DNA from: Fidelibacterota bacterium
Lineage (GTDB): Bacteria; Fidelibacterota; Marinisomatia; Marinisomatales; UBA1611
Direction: 5' to 3'
Assembly: GCA_018658715.1 (NCBI GenBank)
Contig: JABHUQ010000090.1
Location: forward strand, 1-64,000
DNA: 64,000 bases
The stretch's first letter is position 1. Each line of letters starts with the position of its first letter. A program made the translations under genes and the position numbers. The notes beneath the pieces were generated by a model. The model saw nothing but the letters and a program-made list of their open reading frames with translations. It had not been told where the DNA came from and did no database searches. This document shows positions 20,680 to 34,441 of the stretch, piece by piece.

Positions 20680-23600
20680 TTAATGATATTCTTGAATGGT
20701 TTTTACAACAATCTCTCTTTTAGATCGGATAGCACGAAGTGCTGCTTCTGCGCCAGAAAGGGTTGTAATTGCCATTATACCCTTTTGTATACATGCGCGT
20801 CCAATAGCCTCTTCATCATAACGTGACTGTGCACCTAAGGGTGTATTAATAACTAAATCAATTTCATCATTTTTAATACCATCTACTACATTTGGACGAC
20901 CCTCTCCTACCTTAAAAATAGATTTTACTGGAATACCATTACGACTCAATTCACGAGCAGTCCCTGATGTTGCAATAATGTCAAATCCAAATTCATGAAA
21001 ATCTCTAACAATAGGTATTGCAGCCATTTTATCTTGACTATTCACTGATATAAATATTTGACCTGTATCAGGAATTTCACTTCCAGCGCTAATAGTAGCT
21101 CTTCTAAACGATTCGCCGAGTGAATATGATATCCCCATTACTTCACCCGTAGATTTCATTTCGGGGCTCAAAAATATAGACTCTTCAGGAAATTTATTAA
21201 ATGGTAGAACAGCTTCTTTAACGGCTATATGTTTTAACTCATCCCAGGTATTAAGATTCATCCCTTTTAATTTTTCTCCTACAGCAAGTTTTGCTGCAAT
21301 TCGCGCCAAAGGAACATTTGTTGTTTTACTTACAAAGGGAATTGTTCGACTTGCTCTAGGGTTTACTTCTAATACATATATTTGATTATCTTTAAAAGCG
21401 AATTGGAGATTAATTAATCCAATCACTTTCAATTCTATAGCTAGCGATTTTGTTATACGAATAATTTCTTCCATCGCATTTGTCGTGATTCGATATGGAG
21501 GTAAGACACATGCTGAATCACCGGAATGAATTCCCGCTTCTTCAATATGTTGCATAATGGCACCAATATGAACCGATTCTCCATCAGAAAGTGCGTCCAC
21601 ATCAAACTCGAAAGCATCTTCTAAAAACTCATCAATTAATATAGGATGCCCTGCGGTAACATCTGCTGAACGAGCAATATAATCAATCAATTGTTCTTTG
21701 GAATATACAATTTCCATTGCGCGACCACCCAGGACATAACTAGGCCTAGCAAGAACGGGGAAGCCAATATTTTCAGCAACAACGACTACTTCATCCAGTG
21801 TCCGCCCTGTCCCATATTTTGGACAAGTCACATTTAGTTTATCTAAAATGGCTCCGAACTTTTCTCGATCTTCTGCTAAATCAATATTCTCTGGAGATGT
21901 TCCAATGATAGGAACTCCAGCATCTGATAATGCTCTTGCAATCTTCAAAGGGGTCTGTCCGCCAAATTGGACTAAAATGCCATTGGGCTTTTCAAATTCC
22001 ACAATGTTTAATACATCTTCAAAAGTTACCGGCTCAAAATAAAGTCTATCTACCAAATCAAAATCTGTACTCACTGTTTCTGGATTACAATTTACCATGA
22101 TCGTTTTGTAACCTAAATCTTGTAAACCAAAGACAGCTTGAACACAACAATAATCAAACTCAATTCCTTGCCCTATACGGTTTGGGCCACCTCCAAGAAT
22201 AATGATCTTTTTCCCTTCCAGCGGTACAATTTCATTCTCTTCATCATAGGTTGAATAGCAATAAGGTGTTTGTGCTTTAAATTCTGCAGCACATGTATCC
22301 ACAACTTTATAAGATGGAAGTACATTCTCATTTATTCGCAAATCTCGGATTTCCAACTCAGATTTTTTCCACAATCGTCCAATTTGTCTATCGGAATATC
22401 CATTTTGCTTTAATTTCTTTAGAGACATGGCTCCACTTACAGGATTATCAATATGCTGGCTCTCTATCAATAATTTAATCTGATACAAAAACCACGGATC
22501 AATTTTTGTTACTTCATACATATTTTCAATAGACTGCCCATCCATTAATGCTTGGCGTACTTTTAGCAATCGAAATGCAGTCCCATACCTTAATGCAGAC
22601 ATGTCCAATGATCGTGCGCGGCTTACATCTTCGTCTCCATCAGCAGGTAGTTTTGGTTCAAGTCCATCCAAACCAACTTCTAGTGATCTAAATGCTTTTT
22701 GCAAACTTTCTCGAAATGTCCGCCCGATCGACATGGCTTCTCCCACACTTTGCATTTGAACACCAAGATGCCCTGATGCCGATGGAAATTTTTCAAAATC
22801 AAAACGAGGAACTTTTGTGACTACATAATCAATAGTAGGCTCAAATGCTGCTAATGTTTTTCCTGTAATATCATTAGGGAGCTCATCTAGAGTATAGCCC
22901 ACAGCCAATTTTGCAGCTACTTTAGCAATGGGAAACCCCGTGGCTTTTGATGCGAGAGCGGAAGATCGACTCACTCTTGGGTTCATCTCAATCACAATCA
23001 TTCTTCCGTTTTCCGGATTAACAGCAAATTGAACATTTGATCCGCCCGTTTCAACACCAATCGTTCGTAAACAATGAATCGACCAATTGCGCATTTGCTG
23101 ATATTCTTTATCCGATAATGTCATAGCTGGAGCAACGGTCACTGAATCTCCGGTATGAATTCCCATAGGATCAATATTTTCAATAGAACAAATAATAATG
23201 GCATTATCAACTTTGTCCCGTACCACTTCCATCTCATACTCTTTCCAACCCAAAAGTGATTCTTCCATGAGTACTTCTGTTGTTGGGCTTGCGCTCAATC
23301 CATTTTCGATTAATTGTTGAAATTCATCACTATTATATGCTACAGAACCACCGGTACCACCCATGGTAAACGATGGACGAATAATAATAGGAAATTGCAT
23401 TTCATCCAGTAATGATTCTGCTTCTTCCCATGTATGAATAAATCCACCTTTTGCTGTATCAATACCAACTTCATCCATAGCTTTTTTAAAACGCTCTCGA
23501 TCCTCTGCTTTATCAATGGCATCCACTTGAGCACCAATCAACTGAACATTATTTTTTTCAAGAATACCTTCACGATATAAATCCATAGTTAAATTAAGAG

Positions 23601-23883
23601 CTGTTTGACCTCCAACGGTTGGTAAAATTGCATCCGGACTTTCTTTTTTAATAATGGCTTTTAAATATTCAACTGTTAGAGGTTCAATATAAGTTGCATC
23701 TGCTAAATCTGGATCTGTCATAATTGTTGCGGGGTTTGAATTCACTAAGATAACACGGTATCCTTCTTCTTTTAGTGCGCGAGTTGCCTGTGTCCCCGAA
23801 TAATCAAACTCACAGGCTTGACCAATCACAATTGGACCAGCACCAATGATTAAAATGGATTTTATATCTGTTCGCTTAGACAT
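20680..23883 (-). CDS. carB: Carbamoyl-phosphate synthase large subunit
   Basis: [33 protein letters not shown], two ATP-grasp halves, [20 protein letters not shown]. Confidence 0.98.
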   Translation of the reverse strand: MSKRTDIKSILIIGAGPIVIGQACEFDYSGTQATRALKEEGYRVILVNSNPATIMTDPDLADATYIEPLTVEYLKAIIKKESPDAILPTVGGQTALNLTMDLYREGILEKNNVQLIGAQVDAIDKAEDRERFKKAMDEVGIDTAKGGFIHTWEEAESLLDEMQFPIIIRPSFTMGGTGGSVAYNSDEFQQLIENGLSASPTTEVLMEESLLGWKEYEMEVVRDKVDNAIIICSIENIDPMGIHTGDSVTVAPAMTLSDKEYQQMRNWSIHCLRTIGVETGGSNVQFAVNPENGRMIVIEMNPRVSRSSALASKATGFPIAKVAAKLAVGYTLDELPNDITGKTLAAFEPTIDYVVTKVPRFDFEKFPSASGHLGVQMQSVGEAMSIGRTFRESLQKAFRSLEVGLDGLEPKLPADGDEDVSRARSLDMSALRYGTAFRLLKVRQALMDGQSIENMYEVTKIDPWFLYQIKLLIESQHIDNPVSGAMSLKKLKQNGYSDRQIGRLWKKSELEIRDLRINENVLPSYKVVDTCAAEFKAQTPYCYSTYDEENEIVPLEGKKIIILGGGPNRIGQGIEFDYCCVQAVFGLQDLGYKTIMVNCNPETVSTDFDLVDRLYFEPVTFEDVLNIVEFEKPNGILVQFGGQTPLKIARALSDAGVPIIGTSPENIDLAEDREKFGAILDKLNVTCPKYGTGRTLDEVVVVAENIGFPVLARPSYVLGGRAMEIVYSKEQLIDYIARSADVTAGHPILIDEFLEDAFEFDVDALSDGESVHIGAIMQHIEEAGIHSGDSACVLPPYRITTNAMEEIIRITKSLAIELKVIGLINLQFAFKDNQIYVLEVNPRASRTIPFVSKTTNVPLARIAAKLAVGEKLKGMNLNTWDELKHIAVKEAVLPFNKFPEESIFLSPEMKSTGEVMGISYSLGESFRRATISAGSEIPDTGQIFISVNSQDKMAAIPIVRDFHEFGFDIIATSGTARELSRNGIPVKSIFKVGEGRPNVVDGIKNDEIDLVINTPLGAQSRYDEEAIGRACIQKGIMAITTLSGAEAALRAIRSKREIVVKTIQEYH

Positions 23884-23973
23884 GTCTTTTTAGTACAGGA
23901 TTACTGAGAACACATAGTTTCTTTATTATTAATAACTCTTTTAATCCCATTTTTTAACCTATGTTCGGTGTAG

Positions 23974-25065
23974 CTACTTATTTTCTATCATATCGATAAA
24001 TTGCTTGAAAAGATAATGGCTATCATGTGGCCCCGGGCTAGACTCTGGATGATATTGAACTGAGAATGCATTTAATTCATCGCAACGAATTCCTTCTGAT
24101 GTATTGTCATTTAAATTTATATGTGTTGGTTCTACGTTATGCGGAAGAGAATCCAAATCCACCGCAAAACCGTGATTCTGACTTGTTATTTCTACTTTAC
24201 CATTTTCTATATTTTTGACAGGATGGTTGCACCCGCGATGTCCAAACTTCAGTTTAAATGTTTTTGACCCCAAAGCTAGTGCTAATATTTGATGACCTAG
24301 GCAAATACCAAATATGGGTTTCTTACCCAAAATATCTTTCACCATTTCAATTGCATACTTCACTGCTGATGGATCCCCGGGCCCATTACTTAAAAATACA
24401 CCATCAGGATTAAAGTTCATTATTTCAATAGGTGAAACATGGCAAGGAAATACGGTTACATCACAACCATGACTTTCTAACAATCGTAATATATTGTGTT
24501 TAATTCCAAAATCAATAGCAGCTACTTTATATTTTCCATTGGTGGTCGATGTCCAATTATAGGATTGGCTACATGTTACTTCTTTGGCTAAGTCAAGTCC
24601 AGCCATTTCAGGGGTATGATTAAGTTTTTCTCTTAACGACTCAATATCCATATCAATCGTTGATATGATTCCGTTCATAGCTCCATGATTTCGGATATGT
24701 CTCGTTAAGGCTCGCGTATCGACTCCTTGGATTCCAACGATGTTTTGTTCTTTTAAATAATCACCAATGGATTGAGTTGAGCGCCAGTTAGATGGTACCT
24801 CTGTTTCTTCTTTAATAACAAATCCTGAAACTTGGATGTTTTTAGATTCAACATCTTCGGAATTAATACCATAATTCCCAATGTGGGGCGCAGTCATGGT
24901 TACGATTTGTTTACAATAGGATGGGTCTGTTAGAATTTCTTGATATCCAGTCATGCCTGTATTGAAACAGACTTCACCAATACTTTCTCCTTCGTCTCCA
25001 AAAGTTTTCCCTATAAAAAAATGGCCATCCTGTAACATAAGAATGGCCTTTGAATTAATTTGCAT
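23974..25065 (-). CDS. carA: Carbamoyl-phosphate synthase small subunit
   Basis: EVCFNTGMTGYQEILTDPSY, LSNGPGDPSAV, PIFGICLGHQILALALG, SVQYHPESSPGPHDSHYLF. Confidence 0.98.
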   Translation of the reverse strand: MQINSKAILMLQDGHFFIGKTFGDEGESIGEVCFNTGMTGYQEILTDPSYCKQIVTMTAPHIGNYGINSEDVESKNIQVSGFVIKEETEVPSNWRSTQSIGDYLKEQNIVGIQGVDTRALTRHIRNHGAMNGIISTIDMDIESLREKLNHTPEMAGLDLAKEVTCSQSYNWTSTTNGKYKVAAIDFGIKHNILRLLESHGCDVTVFPCHVSPIEIMNFNPDGVFLSNGPGDPSAVKYAIEMVKDILGKKPIFGICLGHQILALALGSKTFKLKFGHRGCNHPVKNIENGKVEITSQNHGFAVDLDSLPHNVEPTHINLNDNTSEGIRCDELNAFSVQYHPESSPGPHDSHYLFKQFIDMIENK

Positions 25066-25105
25066 TACTGAATTTCAAAAGATTCAGATAAAGAAAAAAA
25101 CGAAT

Positions 25106-25969
25106 TTAGTTAATGAGAACAAGTACTTTACACTCATCAAATAAATGAAATGATTTTTGGGCTGTTTTTATTTCAAGCCCCGATTTTAAAGATACAACGG
25201 GGTTTGTGCTTCCTGAATAATCTTTATTTAAAGCTGTAATAATGAGAGGATTATTACCTATACGGTTTTTTAGTTCTGGAGAGTCTAGAGATCTTGCATA
25301 ACCAACTAATCCTCTATTAATAGCATTCCCTCGAGTAGAATTATTCATTCCATAAATGGGTGTACCATTTTCATCTACTATTCGGGGAGCAAGAGCAGGC
25401 TTTAATGTTGTATTTCTCGCATCAATAACAATACCTGTAATTCTATGTGCTTTAGGAACTGTTGAGCGAGTCATTAAATATTGCACACTTTTCGGTTTGT
25501 CTGGTGCAAAGCCAACTCCAGGAAAAATAATTTCTGATAACCCCACCATAGAAATAGCCATAGCTACTTCAACATTACCATCTTTAATAAATTCAACCTC
25601 CCCATTTTGGTATGCGCTTGAAACATAAGATGAGATACGTTTTTCAATTGTGGGGTCATATTGCATGAATTCCCCAAGAGGAATTCCATTATAATTTATT
25701 TGTTTGACAAGGTTGTTAATATTATTTCTAGCTCTGTTTTTAGCAGACCCCTGTGCAAATTTGATTTTTTTATCGCTTGGGGATGGGGATTCAGTGTTGG
25801 ACAGCTGGATTTTAGCAATCCCTTTTCCAACAATAACACGTTTTTCGTAATCAATAACCCCTTGATCGGTTCGTTGGATTATTGAAGATTGAGAAAATAC
25901 AAATGATGATAATAATAGTAAAATTGCCCCATCTTGAACCCTTTTAAAGAAAGAATAGTTATTCATCAT
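25106..25969 (-). CDS. Hypothetical secreted protein (LPP20-like)
   Basis: N-terminal signal-like region AILLLLSSFVFS; GKGIAKIQLSN...AQGSAKNRARNN, IVIDARNTTLKPALAPRIVDENGTPIYG. Confidence 0.5.
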   Translation of the reverse strand: MMNNYSFFKRVQDGAILLLLSSFVFSQSSIIQRTDQGVIDYEKRVIVGKGIAKIQLSNTESPSPSDKKIKFAQGSAKNRARNNINNLVKQINYNGIPLGEFMQYDPTIEKRISSYVSSAYQNGEVEFIKDGNVEVAMAISMVGLSEIIFPGVGFAPDKPKSVQYLMTRSTVPKAHRITGIVIDARNTTLKPALAPRIVDENGTPIYGMNNSTRGNAINRGLVGYARSLDSPELKNRIGNNPLIITALNKDYSGSTNPVVSLKSGLEIKTAQKSFHLFDECKVLVLIN

Positions 25970-26051
25970 GCTTAGAAGCTAATTCATTTTTATTGGAATA
26001 CACAACTTAATCCCATACAATCACTGATCTTTTTTTTGTATTTTCAATCAT

Positions 26052-27020
26052 ATGTTTAAATTGAAGAAACTTTCAGTCATATTATTATTTATCATTTTTT
26101 CTGGTTGCGTGGAAAATATCATAACAATCCGTATTCACCCAGATGGTCGATCTCATATCCAATTTTTCTCAAAAGGAGATTCCTTAGATATATTTAACCA
26201 CGACTTTATACATCCGTCTTCTCCTAATTGGCGCTCAATTTTTACAACATCAACAAATGAGGATGGAGATATCATCTGGGAAAAATTAACTGACGGATTT
26301 ATAGCGTCAAATTCTATTATATCACAGAATATATCTGATCATTCAATTGGTTATATAATTGAATCATCCATAAATAAAAATTGGTTTTCTACTACTTATG
26401 AATTCAAAGTTACGTTCCCTAAATTATTAGATTATAGAGGTACACCCTTATTATCAGAATCATTATTAACTGACAAAATGGATAGTATTCAATGGCTACC
26501 TGAAGCATTAATGAGTATTATCGATTCGGCTTTAACTCAATTATATAAGGACACCAAAATAACACTTCCATATCGCCAAGATCGACTTTCTAACCATTTT
26601 AAAAATACTTTTGCTCATATACAATCTGAAAACCTAATGGATGAATTGCACGCGGATAGAGGTTTATTCCTTTCTCGTATTTTGAAACCATTTGAACAAA
26701 TTGATACACTATTCATTTCTCAACTCAATACTGCTATGGATCCTTATGAAAGTAAACTCGAAAATATAATTAATCTAAAAGATGACCAATTTAAATTTAG
26801 GCTAATTACTCCAGGTGTTGTTCAATCTACGAATGCATTGGCTATATCAAATGACACATTAAAATGGGAATTTGGGCAAAATGAGTTTCTTAACAAGCCT
26901 AAAATACTTGAAGCAACAAGTAGGATCTATTCTATTATAGATTTACAAAAAACCATAACTTTTGGCTTATTAATCTTGTTAATTGGAGTTGGGTTATTGT
27001 ATCAAAAAATATTTAAATGA
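26052..27020 (+). CDS. Hypothetical lipoprotein with C-terminal TM helix
   Basis: LSVILLFIIFSGCVENI lipobox; TFGLLILLIGVGLLYQKIFK C-terminal helix. Confidence 0.6.
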   Translation: MFKLKKLSVILLFIIFSGCVENIITIRIHPDGRSHIQFFSKGDSLDIFNHDFIHPSSPNWRSIFTTSTNEDGDIIWEKLTDGFIASNSIISQNISDHSIGYIIESSINKNWFSTTYEFKVTFPKLLDYRGTPLLSESLLTDKMDSIQWLPEALMSIIDSALTQLYKDTKITLPYRQDRLSNHFKNTFAHIQSENLMDELHADRGLFLSRILKPFEQIDTLFISQLNTAMDPYESKLENIINLKDDQFKFRLITPGVVQSTNALAISNDTLKWEFGQNEFLNKPKILEATSRIYSIIDLQKTITFGLLILLIGVGLLYQKIFK

Positions 27021-27439
27021 TGAAAAAAGTATTCATAATTATAGGACTATTCTTTTGGGTAAATATGTCAAACCCAAAATATAATGATAGGCATTTATCT
27101 ATTTTAACTGAAGAATATTTTAAAACAGAAAAATTAGCTCCAAAATTAATTGGTCAACGGTTTTATATGGATGAAAATGACCGCATATTTCTAATTGATA
27201 TAGAATCAACAACCGTTTCATCGTGGGATGATATATATTTCTCCTTTCAAGCATTATCTCTATTGGGCAAATTGTCTAAGGAAGAATTTCATACATTTAT
27301 TGTGGTCTTGCATATTCCAGATCAGATTTTACCTTTTGTAACAATTTCAAATGCAAATTGCGCCACACTATATTTCATCGATGGAGATTATGATGAAAAG
27401 TGGTGGCGCGGGGAATGTCTACAGGTGAAAGAATTATAA
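27017..27439 (+). CDS. Hypothetical secreted protein
   Basis: Signal-like N-terminus; overlaps the preceding stop codon. Confidence 0.5.
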   Translation: MMKKVFIIIGLFFWVNMSNPKYNDRHLSILTEEYFKTEKLAPKLIGQRFYMDENDRIFLIDIESTTVSSWDDIYFSFQALSLLGKLSKEEFHTFIVVLHIPDQILPFVTISNANCATLYFIDGDYDEKWWRGECLQVKEL

Positions 27440-27497
27440 GATATCAAATAATCTTATTTACAATTTGAAAAAGGGATGTTTATAAAAGGAAATCATT

Positions 27498-27946
27498 ATG
27501 AATAATGACCAAAAAATGCATCATTACCTTGGGATAGAAATGAATATGCAAACTTGGAATTTGTTAATGAAAGAGAATAGAGATGACAAAGATGATGCTC
27601 GAATGGTTTATTTTTCAAAAGCATCTAACTATCATTGGAAAGAATCTCCACAATTTGAACCTATAAATGAGCAGCGCGGTGAATGGCTTATTTCACATGT
27701 ATATGCTGTATTAGGTCATGGAGAAAAAGCACTCGATCATGCTCAAAATTGTATGAATTTAACAAATAAACATGCTTTTAAAGATTTTGATTTAGCATAC
27801 GGCTATGAAGGAATGTCTCGCGCTTATGCTGCTTTAAATGATTCAAAAAAAATGGAAAAATATTTTCTATTATCAAAAGAAGCCAGTAATGGCATCCAAG
27901 GCGACGAAGATAAAAAAATATTTTTATCTGATTTGCATACAGAGCC

Positions 27947-27974
<28 letters not shown>
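27498..27974 (+). CDS. Hypothetical TPR-like protein
   Basis: GEWLISHVYAVLGHGEKALDHAQNCMNLT...AYGYEGMSRAYAALNDSKKMEKYFLLSKEA. Confidence 0.6.
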
Positions 27975-30458
<2,484 letters not shown>

Positions 30459-30459
<1 letters not shown>

Positions 30460-31646
30460 TGCGATTAATTATTAGTTTAATCTTTTTAAGTTGTTTTGGT
30501 TTTTCAGAATCCTATAGTCTGCAAAAAACAAAAACTAAAATTTCTAAATCACTTTTTATTGCACAACCAAATGATCAATCAAAACGTCTATTTGTTGTTT
30601 CTCAAAAAGGCACCATCCATATTATACAAAATGGTAAAACATTAAGAGAGCCATTTTTAGATATTTCTCATCACGTTCACAGTTCAAAACTCCCCGGTAG
30701 CGAAGAAGGTTTATTAGGCTTGGCTTTTCACCCCGGTTATAAAGAAAATGGGTTTTTTTATGTGAATTATGTCAATAAAAATGATTCATCTATTGTGGCG
30801 CGGTTTCAAGTTTCATCTAATCCCAATAGCGCAGATCCATCATCGGAATTGATATTGTTATCCCTTGCCCAACCCTTTGGAAATCATAATGGTGGTCATC
30901 TTTCTTTTGGCCCAAATGATGGATTTCTTTATATAGGTTTTGGAGATGGCGGAAAGTTTGGTGATCCCTTTAATCATGCGCAACAACTCAATAATTGGTT
31001 TGGGAAAATACTTCGAATTGATGTGAATTCTGGTAATCCATATAACATTCCAAAAGATAATCCATTTATAAATACAAAGAACATGCTTCCGGAAATTTGG
31101 TGCTATGGGTTGAGGAATCCGTGGCGTTTCTCATTTGATCAACATTCTGGAGATCTTCTAATTGGAGATGTAGGACAAAATTTGTGGGAAGAAATTAATT
31201 GGATCTCACATCCAGAATCACGTGGGACCAATTTTGGTTGGAAAATTATGGAAGGAAATCATTGTTATTCTCCTGAAGAAAATTGTAATAAAGAAGATTT
31301 AGTACTACCTATTTATGAATACCCTAACAATGCAAATTATATGAAAATACTCATGGGGTTTGATGATAATGCCGCCACGGGGTGTTCCGTAACAGGAGGA
31401 TATGTTTATCGCGGAAAATCTATACCTGAATTATTCGGGCGTTATATTTTCGGTGACTATTGTACGGGACGCATTTGGTCCTTCAAAAAAGAAAATAATC
31501 AAATGGTAGACTTCAGAAACGAACAATTAATCTTAAATAATAATAGCTCAAGCATGCCGAAGTTCATTTCTTCTTTTGGGGAAGACCAACAGAGAGAATT
31601 ATATATTGTGGATTACATTGGGGCTATTTACAAATTTGTCCCTTAA
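30459..31646 (+). CDS. PQQ-dependent sugar dehydrogenase family (glucose/sorbosone dehydrogenase-like)
   Basis: GSEEGLLGLAFHPGYKENGFFYVNY, GNHNGGHLSFGPNDGFLYIGFGDGG, EIWCYGLRNPWRFSFD, FGRYIFGDYCTGRIWSF. Confidence 0.88.
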
Positions 31647-31701
31647 TTTTTCATAGGTTCAATTAGCTTATTTATTTTAACTCACATTCTAGGGGTATCA
31701 C

Positions 31702-32022
31702 ATGGAAACAAAAATGATGAAAATTGAAGAAATTGTTGGAGATCTAATTTTAATTGTTCTAGACAATCATGAGCCATTAAAAAAAATTGGGATTGATCAA
31801 GATAAAATATTTGTCTACGTAAATGGCTATGATGAAAATGGGATATGGATTCACCACCCAAAATTTCAAGTGCCAAATGTAACGGGAAAAGGAAAATCAA
31901 AAACCAAAAATGTTGAAGCATCAATTTTAATTCCTTGGCCATTTATTGTGTCTATTGCCCATTTCCCAGGTGTTGAAGGATTTGATTTTCCATCACCATT
32001 TGAACAACATATCGGGTTTTGA
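31702..32022 (+). CDS. Hypothetical protein
   Basis: 106-aa ORF positioned between the sugar dehydrogenase and ABC ATPase genes. Confidence 0.45.
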   Translation: METKMMKIEEIVGDLILIVLDNHEPLKKIGIDQDKIFVYVNGYDENGIWIHHPKFQVPNVTGKGKSKTKNVEASILIPWPFIVSIAHFPGVEGFDFPSPFEQHIGF

Positions 32023-32025
32023 TTC

Positions 32026-32952
32026 GTGAGCACACCTGCAATACAAATTTCTGGATTAAAAAAATCCTACGATAATGTTCATGCACTTAATGGCGTTAAT
32101 ATTCAAATAGAACAAGGACAATTTTTTGGTTTACTCGGACCAAATGGAGCAGGAAAAACGACAACAATTAATATATTAACTGGATTAGTACGACGAGATA
32201 CAGGTGAAACCAATATTATGGGAAAAGATACGGTTAAAGATTATCGTTTTACCCGATCGCACGTTGGCATTGCCGCTCAAGAATTATCCGTAGATTGGTT
32301 TTTCCCTATAGAAAAACTGCTTTATTTCCAGGCAGGTTATTATGGTATTCCTGCAATAAAAGCAAAGCCCCAAATTGACCAATTATTAGACCGAATGGGG
32401 TTAATGGAAAAGAAAAATTCTCGTTTACGACAATTATCTGGCGGAATGAAACGAAGATTCCAATTAGCCAAAGCATTAGTCCATGATCCTAACATTATTA
32501 TTCTTGATGAACCAACCGCTGGGGTGGATGTCGAATTGAGGCATGATTTATGGCAATATTTAAGAGATCTTCATTCAGATGGAAAAACTATCTTATTAAC
32601 AACACACTACATTGAAGAAGCAGAATTATTGTGTGAAAAAGTGGCTATTATAGATGCTGGAAAAATATTAAAGGAAGGGACACCAAAAGAATTAACTCGT
32701 GAATTAGGCCAATCTGGCATTACCATTCATTTATCTGGATATGACAAAAAATTAATTCCTTGCCTAAGTGAATACACATACACTCAAGAAAAAAATCGCC
32801 TCCATTTTAGTGTTGATGACCCTGATTCTTCCCTTCCCAATATTATTAAACAAATCAGTTCTTGTGATATTCACATACAAAGTGTGGAATCTTCATCTTC
32901 TTCACTAGAAGATGTTTTTCTTCATTTGACAGGGAAAGGGATTAACCAATGA
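32026..32952 (+). CDS. ABC transporter ATP-binding protein (ABC-2 type)
   Basis: GLLGPNGAGKTTTINILTGL Walker A, LSGGMKRRFQLAKALVHDPNIIILDEPTAGVD; GTG start. Confidence 0.95.
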   Translation: MSTPAIQISGLKKSYDNVHALNGVNIQIEQGQFFGLLGPNGAGKTTTINILTGLVRRDTGETNIMGKDTVKDYRFTRSHVGIAAQELSVDWFFPIEKLLYFQAGYYGIPAIKAKPQIDQLLDRMGLMEKKNSRLRQLSGGMKRRFQLAKALVHDPNIIILDEPTAGVDVELRHDLWQYLRDLHSDGKTILLTTHYIEEAELLCEKVAIIDAGKILKEGTPKELTRELGQSGITIHLSGYDKKLIPCLSEYTYTQEKNRLHFSVDDPDSSLPNIIKQISSCDIHIQSVESSSSSLEDVFLHLTGKGINQ

Positions 32953-33710
32953 ACTGGATCGGTCTTTGGACATTAATAAAACGAGAAGTTGGACGGTTTT
33001 TATCTGTATATAAACAAACAATCCTTCCTGGGGTTATTTCATCTGGACTCTATATTGTTGTATTTGGGTTTACACTAGAACAACGAATTTCTGAGATAAA
33101 TGGCGTGCCGTATACTTTATTTATTTTGCCTGGGTTAATTATGATGACAACCCTCTCAAATGCCACATCAAATACAGCATCATCTATGCTTCAAATGAAA
33201 TTACTTCAGCAATTGCCTGATTTATTAACAGCACCATTGTCTGGATTTGAAATTTCATTTGCATATATTGTTGGAGGTGCACTTCGAGGTTTTATTAATG
33301 GTCTTATGGTTATTTTCGTTGGGGTATTACTCATCGATATGCCTGTTCAAAATATATGGGGTACATTGGGATTTATTTTTCTCGTTTCATGGGCATTTGC
33401 AAGTATGGGATTACTGCTTGGGCAATTAGCAGATACATGGGACCATTTAGCTACCATGCAGAATTTCTTTCTTACACCGCTAAGTTTCCTCGGGGGCATT
33501 TTTTATTCAATAAAAATGCTTCCTGATTGGGCTCAAACAATTAGTTATTTTAATCCTATTTATTATATGATTAATGGAATCCGGCATACTATTTTAGGTG
33601 TTTCTGACTCAGACCCAATGGTTAGTTTTTTTATGGCTTTAATCATGACTATTATATTTTCATTATCTGCAATGCTTGTGATGAAAAGTGGGAAAAAGAT
33701 TAAACTATAG
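32949..33710 (+). CDS. ABC-2 type transporter permease
   Basis: Six-TM pattern; FFLTPLSFLGGIFYSIKMLPDWAQTISYFNPIYYMINGIRHTILG. Confidence 0.92.
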   Translation: MNWIGLWTLIKREVGRFLSVYKQTILPGVISSGLYIVVFGFTLEQRISEINGVPYTLFILPGLIMMTTLSNATSNTASSMLQMKLLQQLPDLLTAPLSGFEISFAYIVGGALRGFINGLMVIFVGVLLIDMPVQNIWGTLGFIFLVSWAFASMGLLLGQLADTWDHLATMQNFFLTPLSFLGGIFYSIKMLPDWAQTISYFNPIYYMINGIRHTILGVSDSDPMVSFFMALIMTIIFSLSAMLVMKSGKKIKL

Positions 33711-33715
33711 GGTAT

Positions 33716-34441
33716 ATGAAAAAACTAGGGCTCATCATTTTTTCCTATTCTTTAGTGTATGGGCATGATCCAAATAATGATATTGCTTCCGTTTGGACAG
33801 CTTATTCAAGACTAAATTTTGTTCAAGGTGCAGACCAACAATCAGGCGCGGGAATCTATGCGCGGCTTAAGAGAGTTAAGGGAAATCAATTTAATGATAT
33901 TCGGTTATTTGGGAATGCATTGGAGAATGATCAATATCTGTATTTAAGACATAAATCTAGTCAAATTTTTTCTACCTATCCCGATTGGTATCGTTTTACG
34001 ACAGTATCCTATGAGAAAAATACGTTAGCAAACGTATCTTTACGTTATCACTATAATAATGGAATTGGATATTTTTTGAATAAAAGCAACACTGGAAATA
34101 TGACATTTGAATTAGGTCTCGCTTTTGATATGTCTGATTATTTTAACGATACATGGAAAACATCCTATATTAAATCTGCTTTTACATGGGATGTGACTAT
34201 TTCAAAATTTGAATCAAAAATTGAATTAGATTATTTTTCTCAAATTAGTGATATTGTTCAATCTGACTTGACTCGAGTCCAAATTCTTGGAGAAATCAAA
34301 TACCCGATTACTCCCGGCTTATCTTTCATTCTTTCTTATTCTCAAGAATTATCAAAAAATATAGAGTTTGATTCTGAAGCAAAAACTCTCTCCTACTCAA
34401 TTGGCTGGCAAAAACCTATTAGTGGTAAATTTCTGAAATGA
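33716..34441 (+). CDS. Hypothetical secreted/outer membrane protein
   Basis: Signal peptide-like N-terminus, alternating beta-strand-rich sequence. Confidence 0.5.
   Translation: MKKLGLIIFSYSLVYGHDPNNDIASVWTAYSRLNFVQGADQQSGAGIYARLKRVKGNQFNDIRLFGNALENDQYLYLRHKSSQIFSTYPDWYRFTTVSYEKNTLANVSLRYHYNNGIGYFLNKSNTGNMTFELGLAFDMSDYFNDTWKTSYIKSAFTWDVTISKFESKIELDYFSQISDIVQSDLTRVQILGEIKYPITPGLSFILSYSQELSKNIEFDSEAKTLSYSIGWQKPISGKFLK

Noticed and set aside
27436-27457. ATAAGAT/ATCTTAT hairpin after the 27017-27439 ORF
   Set aside because: Seven AT-rich base pairs without a clear T run; too weak to call a terminator in this base composition.
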